A stretch of 64,000 bases of DNA from Haplosporangium gracile (taxonomy: Eukaryota > Mortierellomycota > Mortierellomycetes > Mortierellales > Mortierellaceae). The translations under genes and the position numbers were made by a program. Positions 35,959 through 48,832 of the stretch are shown piece after piece (the stretch's first letter is position 1; each line of letters opens with the position of its first letter). Under the pieces are notes generated by a model that saw only the letters and a list, made by a program, of their open reading frames with translations, had not been told where the DNA came from and made no database searches. Location of the stretch: NCBI GenBank assembly GCA_015499985.1, contig JAAAUF010000021.1, positions 41,861 to 105,860 of the forward strand, in the 5' to 3' direction.

Positions 35959-38900
35959 TTATTCCTCAAAAGCATGCTTCTTTTTGGCAGGGCTGCCTTG
36001 CGTGTGCTGCTCATCATCTTCGTCATCCGAGTCCTCAAGGATGATCCTCCGCTTGTGGGTTTGCATTGATGCCCTTGAGGTCACCGGCAGTGGCTGCGTC
36101 GCCTGCTCGTTTTCAGAATCATTATCATCCTCAGAGTCCTCCAAATCGACCAGACGACGACTTGACACTGCAGCATTGTTGGCCGCTCTCCTAGGAGTAG
36201 CCGCTGCCTGGCTAGGCTGACCATCGTCATTCTCAACATCGCTTGTGCTCTTGGATGGATATCTTCGACTCGTGATCTCGTCATCACCATCGTCGTCGTC
36301 ATCATCGTCGCTAGCCAAACTGACTGAAGCTTTCCAAGGTGGAGGAGGAGAAGGAGAAGCCGACGGCTGTCTAGCGTCGTCATCACTATTGTCCCTGTTG
36401 TCTTCGTCGTCTGTCAAAGAGATAGACGTTCCTTTCAGCGCCGCGCGCTTCGCCTGAGCAGTCTCCTTCATCTTCTGAGCTTTCATCCGCTCATTGTTCT
36501 CAATCATCTCCCGATGCCTCTTCTCCGCGTCCGTGAAGTCAATAGCCTTCCGAGTCCTCAATTCTTGTTCGCCCTCAAAGTAGGCATCATCTTCGTCACC
36601 AGAGTCAATAACATACTCCGCAGAGTGGTATACCACAGCCTCTTGCTCGGCCATCACCCGACTTCCACCAATCCCTCGCCTTCTACTACTTGAAGGCTTG
36701 TTAATTTTCTTGATCAGGTTTTGGAAGTCATACGAACTGCTCTCCTCCGAGGAATCTTGGTCGACTGCCTCGATGACCTCCTGGAAATGCACCATTAGGT
36801 CTGTTGGAAGGTCCTTGGGAATCTTGAACTGAAAGTCGTCTCCGACTATAACAACCATCAATTAAAACCGAACCATGTGAGTTGTTCTATAAAGTTAAAT
36901 AATTGCAAGGAATTTGGATGGAAATAACAAAGCATAAACTTACGGTCATTGCGTGTCAACCTGATCAGCTTGAGCAAGAGGCGGAACCGGGGCTCGATGC
37001 GAAGCGACTTTTGTCTAGCAGGAGTGTTCGCAACGACGGCTGCAGCAAAAAAGTTCACAAACAAGGAGGCGAGTCAGTACTCCAGAACGCGAAAGATGGA
37101 CGCCACATCTATGCAATGCTTGGATAGTCACTTACGGATATCTTCCACTCCTTCAACGGAATGCATCAAGTCAGGGTTCTCGGCCAATTCGCTCTCTGTT
37201 CGGAAGGTCATGAGTTCTCGCTGGATAACGCCGCTTTTAAGAATCTATCATCGTTATAAATTAAACGCATAATTAGATCTCGTTAATATCATATCCACGC
37301 ACTCTTACTGCCAGCAACCGTCGTACGAAGATATATGAAAAAAGTGCAATAGTTACCTCGACAGCCCACTCCACGAGCTCGCTTTTATCTTCGTCGTAAA
37401 GCGCCAGCACGGCAATCTTGATCTGCTCCTCCTCCGATCTGTTAGAGTCGACCTCCAGCTCAGTCGCCATAAGTCTAGTTAAAGTTGTTTAAGTAAAACA
37501 GGAAATGTTAGTCGACTTGACATAAGCTTGAGCATAGAAATATTGACGGACCAAAACTACAATGCAACAAAAACGTACCGTTTTTCCTTCTTTTCAGAAA
37601 CTTCAAGCTCAGTCTTCTCGGCCTCCAGCCGCCCGATATTCAGTTCCAGGCAGGTCCTCTTAGTCTTTGGTGCAAACACATCGACCGCCAAGAGCGGATA
37701 TTCTTGGAGCTTCTTGAAGAACTGGCGCAACAGGTGGTATATGAAACGGACAAGGTCTCCCTTGGGATCCAAAAGTCCGCTGTCCAGGATTTGGTGAAAG
37801 AGCTGCAGAGTTGATGCCTTGTAAAAAACTGCAGTGTTGGCGCAGTTGATGGCCATACGATAAAACATCGCAGCCACCCATCGAAGTTGAGTGTCGTTTA
37901 GTTCAGCAAAGTTCTCCAAGTAAGTGCAGTATGTCGCGAGAACAATCTCGTTTGCGTAGCGCTATTTCAGTGTAACCATATGAATGGAAATGTCAATAAT
38001 AACCCAGGCTGACTCGATCAACTCACATACATTCTGCAATTCACAATAACATACTCTCTCAAAGTCCTTAAAGACGAATTTACGCTCCTTGTAGGTGTGA
38101 GATGGTAATTCCTCATCGTCCGAATCCCGGTCGTTATTAATTTCATCCTGCGTCTCTGGCTGTTCCTGCGTCTCTTGCTGGGACTCTCCTTCTTGAACGC
38201 CATCCATTGTCTGCTGCGCTTGATCCGCGACCGGTTCATCCAGGTTCTCAGTCTGTGAGGCGCCGTCCTTGTCCCTTTCCTCTGGAGCGGCGTCTATGTT
38301 ATTTCAAAAGAAGTAGAAGGCCCAGTTAGTCAACATTTCGCCGACGCGCTTTGCTGTTTAGCTACGAACATATCCACACAAACTTACTGGTCTTTTTCTT
38401 CTTTATCTTCATAGCATGCTTTTTGTTGATAGCAATGTAGGCCTTCTCCTGCGAATACGTTTCCAGAATCTTTAGCAGAATGTGATTCATCCTGATCAGA
38501 GTCATCAAATACCTATCATAAATACAGAAGAAAATGTTTGTGTTCATGGACCTTCTCCCAGTGAATAATATTCGCGGCAATGTGTAAAAACAGCAAAGGG
38601 TATAGTCAAAGGATTACCTGGGTGATTGTCTCTTGTATCCTTTGACTAGATCCAAGAACAACTCGAGGGTACCTTCCTCATAGTATAAGTTGTTTTGGAC
38701 GTTGTCGGAAGCTTCGCGGTACTGCTCGTTGGGCGATTTGTACATGCCATTCAAGGCCACAAGCTACGCAAAAGAAAAACACTCTCGATTAGTTCAAAAA
38801 AAATATAAAGTGGTGGGTTACAAATACGATCCTGACATATGAGATGCACCACTTACAATCTCTTGGAAGCAATCCAACGCCTTTCTGATATCACTTGTCA

Positions 38901-41345
38901 AATCCTACAGTTGCGGAAAAAAAAACGGCAGTTAGAATGAATGAACGAAAAATTACCTCCCTTAGTACTCTTGCGAAAAGTCAAAACAACTATGGTGAGA
39001 GAGATACCTTTTCGTTGCGCTCCACTTTGTCGCGAATGTACCGAATAATCTGAAACACAGTCGTCTTGTCGACTGCAGTGGAAATTAGATCATAGTCCCA
39101 GGCCTCGACACTTTTTCGGTACTCTTCCTCAAGTTGCGACAGCTTCTCTTCCTGAAGACGCATAATCTCGGCCTTCTTACTCACATAGACTGTGCGTTGA
39201 TGTGCCGAAAGTGCACTGTCGCTAAGCTGCTGTAATCTGCCCCAGTCCTGTGCATCCGCAATGGTTTTCAATTCCTGGAGGCGTTCGGGTTCATGTCGGA
39301 AAAATGTCTTCAGCATTTCCGTTAGTCTCTTCATATCCTGCTCTATAATGTCCTTCTTGGTCTGACGGGGCTGCTTGATCAGGTTTTCTACATATAGCCG
39401 TCTGAATTGAAGTAGAAACGTCATCAAGACATGGGACTGGCTCACATGATAAGGCTTGACCCTTTCTCTTCCCATTTCGATATCCCTGCGAATGGATTCG
39501 AACAATGCTATTTGAATAAAGGTTTGAAGGAAGTGTAAGAATGGTAGACGAACCTGTGGTTTTTGCTAGCCAGTCCATACGGTTACTTCTTGCAAGATCA
39601 CTTACGATTGAAGCAACTCTCCGTCACAGTCAACGCGATATTCCGGAGGTTCTCTGCTCCTGATCTCGATAGTGTCTTTTTAAAATCGCCCAATTCCTAT
39701 AAATCATGAAGAGCAAATGCGTTGATTAGTTGCAATCCAAATAACAAGAAAAGGCGACGTGTTCTGGCTTTGGATATATTTTTGCGTACTTTTTGACGTT
39801 TGGTTTTGGCCTTGGGCTTCTTAATGCTGTCCAGTTGCTTCTCAATCGACGAGAAAAAAGCGCCCTTTCGATGAAGGACCATCCTTCGTCCGTCCTATTG
39901 TTTGATAAGATCAAAGCACGAGAGCAAGTCAGTTTAAGCTTGCTCAACAATGACTTAGCAGCATATGGATTCCAAGCTATCAAGAACACGAACCATGAGA
40001 CGAGCCTCTCCTGTTGTGCCAAAACGATCATGTCGTTTCCTTCCAGCTGTCGACTGTGCTTGCTTCTCTCTCTCTTCCTTCTGCAACAGTTCTTCCAGCT
40101 TGGAGTTCCTAACTGAGCCCTACAGAATAAAAGTTCAAAGTAAAAGTACATCAACAACCCGTCAAAATACAGTACAGTAGTTCAGTAAATCTGAACGAGG
40201 AGACCATGCATAAAAGTACGTACAGTGGACGAAAGAACTGCGGGCATCAACTCTTCTGGCTCAACCCCTGAGAAAATGTAGTAAAAGATTTCCATGGTGA
40301 TCGCATTCCATTCTGCGAGCTGAGCATCCTTTGAAGAAGACGCCAGTGTCACCAGCAACGACATGACATTCTCCTTTTGAAATCGCTCCAACAATTGATC
40401 CTAGAATAGTAAAACAAATGAAGAGCTTAAATATTAGAAGCGCCTCCAGTACCAAATAGCTCCACAAAAGTCGTCCTAGGTCTATTGCTCTCCTCTTGTG
40501 ATCCGCATCTTACCTGCATTATGGAGCTGAGGAATTGATTCATAGATCCAGCCAGAGAAGCCTCACCATCTCGAATAGCGACCAAGTTGCGAAAGAGTGA
40601 GAGTCCGAGACGAATGATGGCTGTATCTCTTGTAGTCCTCACTCGATATTCAACTTGGATTGGTCGCAACAGGACATCAAAGACTGCATTCAGAACCCCA
40701 GGTTGAAGAAACGCTCTCTTGTAGTTTCGCAAGATTTCGTTCTTCTCGTACAAGTTTCCTACAATACTGTCGTCTTCCTCTGCAGTCGCAATCTTTTTCA
40801 ATTCCTCGTAGTCGATAATCCATGTCATCGGCACCATCAGCTCAACTATAGTTGTGTCCAAGAAAAGAGTGGGAGAAACGCCATTAGCGACCATGATATC
40901 TTCAGCGGCAGCAAAACAACTTCTTCGGTGCATTTAGTATCCCCTTTATTACTGCAGGCAAGAACAAGTCGTTCTTTGGTGCTGTTGTCGGCAGGCGAGT
41001 TGAGGAGAATGATAGGAATGAGATCCTTCTCCAGGATTCCCATCTTCCCCAAAAATGTGAGTGCCACGTTGTCTCCTGCTTCCTCATAATACTTGATAAA
41101 CTTTTTGATATCCTTCAAACATTCTATAAAAATTGCATATATAAAATGGGTTTGTGAGTGCAACTTCGAACAGAAAGGACCATTGTTGTTTTCACTATAC
41201 TTCATGTAAATTCCTGTCACCTACCGAGACATTCATCACCCATGACATAGACCCGGGAGGTGTCGTTGAGGTTCTCGGACTGGTCTTCGAACCCTCCAAG
41301 GGCCAAACAGGTTGACACCAACAGTGACTCGGTGTCAGGGTCCAT
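35959..41345 (-). CDS. TOF1: TOF1/Swi1/Timeless replication fork protection protein
   Basis: Tof1 with Csm3 travels with the replisome, holds stalled forks and couples helicase and polymerase. Many exons on the minus strand start at MDPDTESLLVSTCLALGG (ATG 41343-41345). The N-terminal TIMELESS signature follows: VMGDECLECLKDIKKFIKYYEE, a DLIPI segment, then MTWIIDYEELKK and RAFLQPGVLNAVF. The next exons give VRTTRDTAIIRLGLSLFRNLVAI and LAEWNAITMEIFYYIFSGV. The MVLHRKGAFFSSIEKQLD segment near 39810-39890 corresponds to the region after HSRFG in Timeless. The C-terminal exon carries VIDSGDEDDAYFEGEQEL and a long acidic, serine-rich tail ending with a short basic KKK before the stop. Introns are frequent (about 60-120 bases). 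Identity rests on several family blocks; some small exons were not resolved individually. Confidence 0.87.
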
Positions 41346-41522
41346 GCTGTTCCTGTTTGCTGTGTTGTTTTGAGGGATGATGGAGCAAACTTTACAGCGA
41401 ACCGTTTGACCTTTTCAGCTCCTAAAAATTAGCCGTCCTCTTTCCTTTCTGCGCGTTTCTTATGTTTATTTTTTCGATACGTCTTTGACGCGATAAATTA
41501 ATTGACGGTCACTTTTAGACTT

Positions 41523-44500
41523 TTACGCGAATGACAGGTCAAAGTCCTTGCCGACAGTGACCTGAGGCTCCTTGACGGTGCAGACATAGCTGCCTCCGAC
41601 CTGTGAGCAGTCCACCTGCACAGTGCGGTCTCCAACAGTGACCTTTTTCAAAGGAGCAGTTGCACCCAAGATAACCAGACGCTCAATCCTCAATCCTCCA
41701 GCCTTCTCTGCGAACGTGCTCTCACCCGATGCTGCTGCTGCTACTGCTGCCGACTCAACCTTGCGCGAGGACAAAACACCCTTCGAAACCTTGAACTCCC
41801 TCAGAATGTAATCGCCCTTCTCATAGTTGAACGACTCTCCATCATCCAAATAAAGTCGTCCCGAAGCCTCGCCCTTGCTATCCAACGCAATCACAAGTGT
41901 GAAGGGATCGTTCTCCATAGCCTTGGATGACCGACGTGGTCTCTCGCGCTTGGAGACAATAGTTCCTGCACGCTGGTATACAGGGATCTTATCGGCAGGA
42001 GAGCCGATATCCCTGAAGCCAGGTCCTTGCTCAACACTGTAATCCTTAATGTCAAACCACTTCTCCATGCCTGCAAAATACACGTTCGACCGGATCACGG
42101 CTGCCTTGACAACAGGCTTGACCAAGAGCGCGTCTCCAACCATGTACTGATTGTCCATACCAAACACAGCCTCGTCCTCAGGGAAAACCGTGAACATAGG
42201 GCTAAAAGGTAAACAAAAAATCACTAAGATCAGTTATATAGCTCAAATGCCCTTTCGTCACAGATTTCCACTTTTGGCAATGGGCAATTATAAATCTTAC
42301 CGGATGATGGGTGTTCCCTCAACACTGGCCTCCTGGAAGAGAGTGTACCAGAAAGGCAACAAGGTATAGCGGGTGCGAATGGCCTCGCGAATCTGGGTCG
42401 TGTAGGGCTCGCCGAACAACCAGGGCTCGCGACGCTTGCTGTCAAGATGAGCGTGGGCACGGAAAAAGGGGTAATAGATGCCGGCCTGGTACCAACGGGT
42501 CAACAGCTCTGCATCAGGATTTCCAAAGAAACCACCAACGTCTGCTCCTGAGAAGGGTATTCCCGAAAGTCCAATGGTGAGAAGCATTGGCGAGGCTAAC
42601 TCAAGGTGCTCCCAGCTGGCAACGTTATCGCCTGTCCAGATGGGTCCGAAACGCTGGGTACCAGCAAAGAATGCGCGCGAGAGTACAAAGGGGCGCTGAT
42701 TGGTCTCATTGCGGTGAGTCAAACCTTGAGCTGTAGCCGAATGCTATCGAATAAGAGTTAAAAAAAAAGAGCATTAAGTATCTGGTCACGCTGAAAATCA
42801 CACAGGGTATTCGATAGTAATCTTAGTATTACTTACGAACATAGTTCCGTAGAGATTATGGACGTTGCGATGCTCGACATTTCCGTAATGAATGACATCT
42901 TTGGGAATGGTGATTTCAGGACCACTGAAGACAGAGGGTTCGTTCATATCATTCCAGGTGAACAAAGACTTGGTCGAGCCAATGTACTTATCGTACGAGA
43001 ACTGGGATGCCCACCAATCGCGCGCCTTGGGGTTGTAAAAGTCGATCCACTGCGAGCTACCAGGCCAGCACCATCCGTCAAAGTCCGAGTTGCCGTCCTT
43101 GTTCTTGATGTACACGTCCAGTTCAGTGCCCTCCTTCGAAACATGATAATCACCATCCTTCTTGATGTGAGGATCGATAATGGTCACCATCTAGTAAAAT
43201 TCAAGAAAACGTTAGTCTTTTCTGACTATGACCTTGAAGTATTGTTGTAATCCCCAACAAGAAGCGAAAGCGGCGATCGACCCACCTTTCGGCCCTTGCT
43301 GCTTAAGGATTCCTGCATCTCCGTAGGGTTAGGGAACTTGGCCTCGTCCCAGGTAAAGTATCTCTTGCCGTTGGTGTGCTCAATGTCCAGCCATAGAACA
43401 TCATAAGGAATGTCGTACTCGTCAAATCCTGCATCGACCTCGGCGACATCCTTCTGATTGTTGTAGTTCCAGCGACACTGGTGGTAGGCGATCGAGAAGG
43501 CCTGGGGCAAAGCAGTGGTGCCAACAAGCGATGCATACTGGCGGAAAATGTCACGGTGTGTTGGTCCAAGGAAGACGAACAGATCCAGCACTCCTGCCTC
43601 ACTGATCCAATGAGTCCTGGTGGCAGTGGGTTGTACAGCCTTCTTTGATTTGATCCAGGAGAGAATACCACCATTCTTGTCCTTGGGGCTCTTCTCCACA
43701 TCAATCCAGATCTCGGCGGCGTTCATCCAGAACACAGCAGCAGTGCTGTTCTTGCTGTGACCGAGCATGAAGGGGACTGATCCGTAGAGCGCCATTGGGT
43801 TGTCACCCTCGTATTCAAACACGTCCAAGTTGTACAGTCTGTAGGGCTCAGTGTAAGGGGCATCGGGTCCACGGGTGGCCTTGAGCGAGAGGCTGGAGGC
43901 GTGCTCGGGAATACCATAAACGTGATTGATTCCCGAGAATGTGATGTCCATGCCAAACGACTCTGGGCCTATGAATACAGCAAAGAGGACATGTTAGCAT
44001 CGTACCCTGATGAGAAACTACGGTCATTCAAATGAATAGTAACCGCTAGACGATAGCCTCGTTATACGCACCTCTGGGCTTGGAATCGGTAAACTCCTTG
44101 AACTTCTCCTCCCACAGGTTCTCTTCCAGCTTCTTCTCCAACTCGGACTTCTCAATTGCAATCTCGATGTCGTTACCACCAGCCTTTTGCTCAACCAATG
44201 GATCACTGTTAGCCTCGTCTTCCTGCTTCACTCCCTCCTCTTCAACCTTCGGCTCCTCCTTGTTCCTGAGACGCTCAAATCGCAACAAACCCTCATCGTT
44301 CAAAAGGACTGTAGGCACGCCGTTCACAAGGAACTCGATCTTGAAGGGTGCTGAGCTGATCCTGACAGTGTTCTGGTTCTGGGCGCCGTACTGGATAGTC
44401 AAGACACCGTTCTCATCCTTGCCCAGCTTCTGGTATGATTCCTCGGTAGCGTGTTCATATGGCTTGATCAGGACAGTGTCCTGAATGCCGTCGTAACGAT

Positions 44501-44870
44501 GGTGGATGGGGCTGCGCTCGTTGATACGGACACGAGCTGCGTCAGTGTCGAGTAAGTGGAGCTCAAACGCCAACGCGGGCTTGTCAGAGGGCTGCTTGTC
44601 TTCCTGAACGTTGATAAGATCGCCGGTGAGGACACCCTTGTGAAGGCGCAGGGAAGAAGGGTTGAGTTGGAAGGGGGAAGCCCATTGAGGATTCTCCTTG
44701 GCGATATCTGCGTATGCCCTGTTGCGGGTACAGAAGCCACTCTGGGAGCAGGTCTTGAAGTCCTCGCGCTTGACGGCGCTCACGCACGCAAGGGCCAGAC
44801 CCAAAGCCAAGACTGAACGAACGATGGTTCTCCTCTTTGATGGTTTGATTTTTCCCTGAGCCGACTCCAT
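41523..44870 (-). CDS. GANAB: Glucosidase II catalytic alpha subunit (GH31)
   Basis: This ER enzyme removes the two inner alpha-1,3 glucoses from N-glycans and so controls calnexin-type folding cycles. The start [12 protein letters not shown] is followed by a hydrophobic segment ([15 protein letters not shown]), a signal peptide or anchor. The mature N-terminus [17 protein letters not shown] is the family hallmark. GH31 motifs are [19 protein letters not shown] (about 43340-43400), the nucleophile [10 protein letters not shown] (about 42920-42955) and the acid/base segment GPIWTGDN (about 42630-42650). Beta-sandwich domains end with the TAA at 41523-41525. There is no HDEL-type tail, as expected, since the beta subunit retains it. 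A charged insert with many Glu residues near 44180-44270 matches the variable region of this family. Several short introns, for example after WNDMNEP-containing and GYxP exons, interrupt it. Confidence 0.96.
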
Positions 44871-46173
44871 TTGCTGACTCGGGCTGTTAATGTTGATGAA
44901 AAAAAAGGTGAGAAGTTGAAAAGAGTATAGGACGATGAGGACGGAGGATGGAGGGTAAGAAGGTTGGAAGTAAAAAGGATGAAAGTGCGAAGAGATGAGA
45001 AAGAAACAAAGAGAATGGGCGCTGCCTGCATCAATTGCTACGTCACACTCGACCCAAGTCGCGATCTGATAGTGCTCCATCCCACAGTTCACCAAGCCTA
45101 TCAACTGCCTACAAACAAGGACTCACAAACGATGTGAAAAGGATGATGTTGAAAAACTCTATAGATGTGTATTGCTTTTATTTGTTGGTGTTGAGAAGAA
45201 GATGCTGCTCTAGCAGTGAAGAAAAGCAATGGTCGCGCTGGATCGAAGGGAGACGACGACGACAGTGGCGAGGAAGAGGAAACCCAGAGAAAAGACGAGA
45301 CGACCTCGATACGTTGAGTATCAAGGCCTCCATGTGCAGGTCCCACATCCAGACGACGATCCAGTTGTCAGGCCAAAAAAAGGTCTTTCGAGCCCCCTTC
45401 TTGCCCAAACAAGTCTGCTCGAACATCTGGTGCTTTTCTCAGGGATGGTGGATGTGGATTGCTATACATTATGAACGGTTGACAGGGGGGAGTCATTGCC
45501 GCTGGATGATAGAAAAAAGCCTTCGGTTGACGAGGACCTTTATCTACACCCAAGGAAGAACGACGACAACAACTCACACGATTGACAAGGACTTGACTTC
45601 TTGATCTGAAGGAGGACTGGGACGACATCAAAAGGACCTGGATTGGCCGAGGACAAGGACTGAGAACCGATCACCATTCGGCAATCACACTACAGAGGCG
45701 AGCGGAGAGGAGTGGAGCGACATTCTTCAAGAAACGGGGACTTCTTTTCTACTGGCCCTGGAGTAAGATAGGGAAGAAAGAGGAGGGAGAAGGAAGGAAA
45801 AAGATACACCAAACACTTTTTTGTTTTTTTTTTGTAATCGTTGCTCTGGGGACAAGAGCAACTTGAACATTGCAAAGGCTTCTGTTGAAGAAACTTTCAG
45901 GTTAGTGCACAACGAGGTCATTAACAAGAAAGTCTGAAAATCCGTAACAATGAGGCGAGAAGAGGGATGAAGTGGGGAAAGAACAAGGAGGAAAAAAATT
46001 AAAAAGGTCGATAGTAAAGAAAAGGCGGAATCTGTTAAGAGATTCCTTGGGGTGAATGCCGTTGAGGCACTCTACTTTTTACCATATCGTTCGTTTGTTG
46101 AAAAGAAACGCATTGGCCCTTGAACCATCTCATAAGAGACGGCACGGCACCGGCGGTTTTTCGCTGGAAAGGC
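44871..46173. promoter_or_regulatory. Glucosidase II promoter and MET6 3' region
   Basis: About 1.3 kb without a supported gene, between two genes on the minus strand. It should hold the glucosidase II promoter and the MET6 terminator. From about 45230 to 46050 it is purine-rich on the plus strand. Open frames here, the longest about 45035-45604 (+), are basic and low complexity and do not resemble a family. Confidence 0.5.
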
Positions 46174-48832
46174 TTAAGCGGAGGCAGCACGGAGCGCCTC
46201 GGCAACAGCCACCATGTTGGTCAGAGATTCACGAACCTCCTTCCAGCCACGGGTCTTGAGACCGCAGTCGGGGTTGATCCAAAGGTTACGGCTGGGGATA
46301 TACCTGGTAAGTGAGAAGAGGAGGACGAGAAGAGACGCGTAAGAACGACATTCTACTTTTGATGAATAGACAATATCGCAAAACATTAACATGATAAGAA
46401 TGTGACTTACTTCAACATAGCATCGGCACGCTCCTTCATCTCTTGGGTGGAGGGAACACGAGGAGAGTGGATGTCAAAAACACCGGGTCCGATCTCGGCG
46501 TTGTAACCGTAGGTGGAGAAGGCACCAAGGATACGCATGTCACTCTTGGAGTTCTCGATGGTCAAGACATCGGCATCCATGCGGACAATGGCTTGGAAGA
46601 TATCCTGGAAGTCAGAGTAGCACATGTGGGTGTGGATGACGGTGGCATCCTGGACACCGGTGGTCGAAAGCAAGAAGGCATCGACGGCCCACTGGAGGTA
46701 AAAGTCAAAGTCGACTGAGCGGAGGGGAAGACCCTCACGAATGGCAGGCTCATCAACCTGGATGTGGGCAATGCCGGCCTTCTCCAAGTCCATAACCTCG
46801 TCGCGGATGGCCAAGGCCAATTGAGTGCAGACGACGGAGCGGGGAATGTCATCACGGACAAAGGACCACTGCAAGCAGGTGACGGGACCGGTCAACATAC
46901 CCTTCATGGGCTTGCTGGTCAAGGACTGAGCGTAGACGGTCTCGGTAATNNNNNNNNNNNNNNNNNNNNNNNNNNNNNNNNNNNNNNNACCATGTCGTTA
47001 CGCTCGGCCTCACCGTGGACAAGGACGTCGAGCTTGAGCTGCTCCTGCTCCTTGACACAGAAGGCAATCTCCTTCTTGATGAAGTCATGGTAGGCAGCGG
47101 CATCGATCTCACCCTTGGTGAACTTAGCACGGGCAAGACGGATCTCCTTGGTCTGGGGGAAGGAACCGATGGTGGTGGTGGGGAAGGCAGGGAGGGGGTT
47201 GGCCTTGTGCTGCTTTTCCTGGCGAGTGGGGAAGACGTTGCGGCGGCAGAGCAGGTCGGGGGTGATGGCCTCGAGGCGACGGCGGACGGCAGCGTTGGTG
47301 GTGTGGGGGGAGACACGACGGGCCTCGATAGAGCGAGCGTTGTCGGCCAACTCAGCCTTGACAGAGTTGGAACCGTGGTTCAAGGCATGGGCGATGACAT
47401 GGACCTCCTTGCACTTCTCCTCAGAGTAGGCAAGCCAGTCAAAGAGCTCGGGGTTCTTGGAGGCGAGGCGCTTCTCAAAGCGGAGGGTGACGGGGGCGTG
47501 CAGGAGCGAGCAAGAGGGAGCAATGAAGACGCGGTCAGAGCCAAGGGCAGCGACGGCGGTCTCGGCAAGCTCGAGGGCAGCGGCCAAGTTGGTCTTCCAG
47601 ATGTTACGACCATCGATCACACCGAGGGAGAGAACTTGAGTCTGGCTGATGTTGGCAATGACGTGCTCGAGCTGCTCGGGGGCGCGGACGAGATCGATGT
47701 GGAGACCAGCAACGCCAGAGTCCTTGATGAAGGAAACGTTGTTGCCGATGCGACCAAAGTAGGTAGCGATCAAGAACTTGAGCTTGGGGGCGGCAGCGGT
47801 CAAGCGGGTGTAGGTGGTATGGAAGTGGGCAATGACGGCAGTAGAGACGTCGAGGGCAAGGAGGGGCTCGTCAATCTGGACCCAGTCGGCACCGGCAGCG
47901 GCGAGCTGAGCAAAGAGCTCCTCATAGACGGGAAGGACCTTAGGGAGGAGGGTGATGAGGTCGAGGCCGGCAGAGTTCTTAGCGGCCTTTCCGAGGAGGA
48001 GAAAGGAGAGGGGACCGAGGACGACGGGGCGGGTGTGGATACCGAGGGCCTTGGCCTCGTTGAACTCTTGGACGGTCTTGACGTTGGCACCGAGGTGGAA
48101 TGTTTGGTTGGTCTCGAACTCAGGGACACTATTGTTATCAATCAGATAAGGCAAGGAGACGGATGTGAGCAAAGGAGAAAGCAAGGCGTATTTGTATATT
48201 GTGTTGTGTTGTGTGAGAAAAATCTTGCATATAGAGAAAGGAGAAGGATAAACTTACATGTAATGGTAGTTGGTGTCGAACCACTTCTTCATCTCCTGTG
48301 CCTCGATATCGACCTTCTCCTCCGTCTCGGTGGCAGGCTTCTGGATACCACGGCCAATGGCAAAGTTGCGCTCGTGGCCATCGGCAAGGTGACGGAAACG
48401 CTGGGGAATGACGTTGAACATGACAGAGTGGTCAAGGACGTGGTCGTAGAAGGAGAAGTCTCCCGAGGGAATCTGGGAAAGACCCTGGGCCTGTTGGAGC
48501 TTCCAGTTCTCAGCGCGGAGCTTGACGGCAGCCTCGTCGAGAGCCTGCTCGGTGATCTTGCCGGCCCAGAAGTTCTCGACCAACTTCTTGGTCTCGCGTT
48601 GACCGCCCTATCGAAACCATAAATGAAATGGTAGAAAGGAAGGGGAGAAAATAACAAAACCAAAAACAGAGTTAGAGGGGAAGGGGTTTGGACCGGGGCT
48701 CTCAATGAATCTTTGTCAAAGGCACAATAAGACAGAAAAACACGTTCAACCAGGACCCGGGGGACATATGATCAGAGAGGTGTCAGGGCTACTTACGATT
48801 CTGGGGAAACCCAAGTTAGTAGCTTGAACCAT
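46174..48832 (-). CDS. MET6: Cobalamin-independent methionine synthase (MET6/MetE), interrupted by a gap
   Basis: This enzyme transfers the methyl of 5-methyl-tetrahydropteroyl-triglutamate to homocysteine, giving methionine. Exon 1 (48797-48832) encodes [12 protein letters not shown], and the next exon starts [18 protein letters not shown]. The N-terminal half includes WVQIDEPLL and [15 protein letters not shown], and the C-terminal half includes [16 protein letters not shown]. Zinc ligands are visible as His and Cys in [10 protein letters not shown] (about 46615-46640) and Cys in [11 protein letters not shown] of the last exon. Codon use is strongly biased to C-ending and AAG codons, consistent with high expression. 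A run of 39 N at 46950-46988 falls after HGEAERNDM and before [16 protein letters not shown]. The two sides are in different frames, and by family comparison roughly 40 residues are missing. It shares a 2.2-kb divergent region with AP-4 beta. Confidence 0.96.
46950..46988. other. Assembly gap (39 N) inside MET6 coding sequence
   Basis: The gap removes the segment that in MetE proteins holds the YFGEQLNG and GWVQSYGSR motifs. Codons on either side are in different frames if 39 bases are assumed, so the stated size is wrong. Confidence 0.97.

Noticed and set aside
45035..45604. 189-codon plus-strand frame between glucosidase II and MET6
   Set aside because: Composition is basic and low complexity, no family match is recognisable, and there are no splice-linked neighbours.
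47015..48622. 535-codon open frame on the plus strand
   Set aside because: It is antisense to the clear MET6 exons and Gly/Leu/Asp-rich with no domain; it results from MET6 codon bias.
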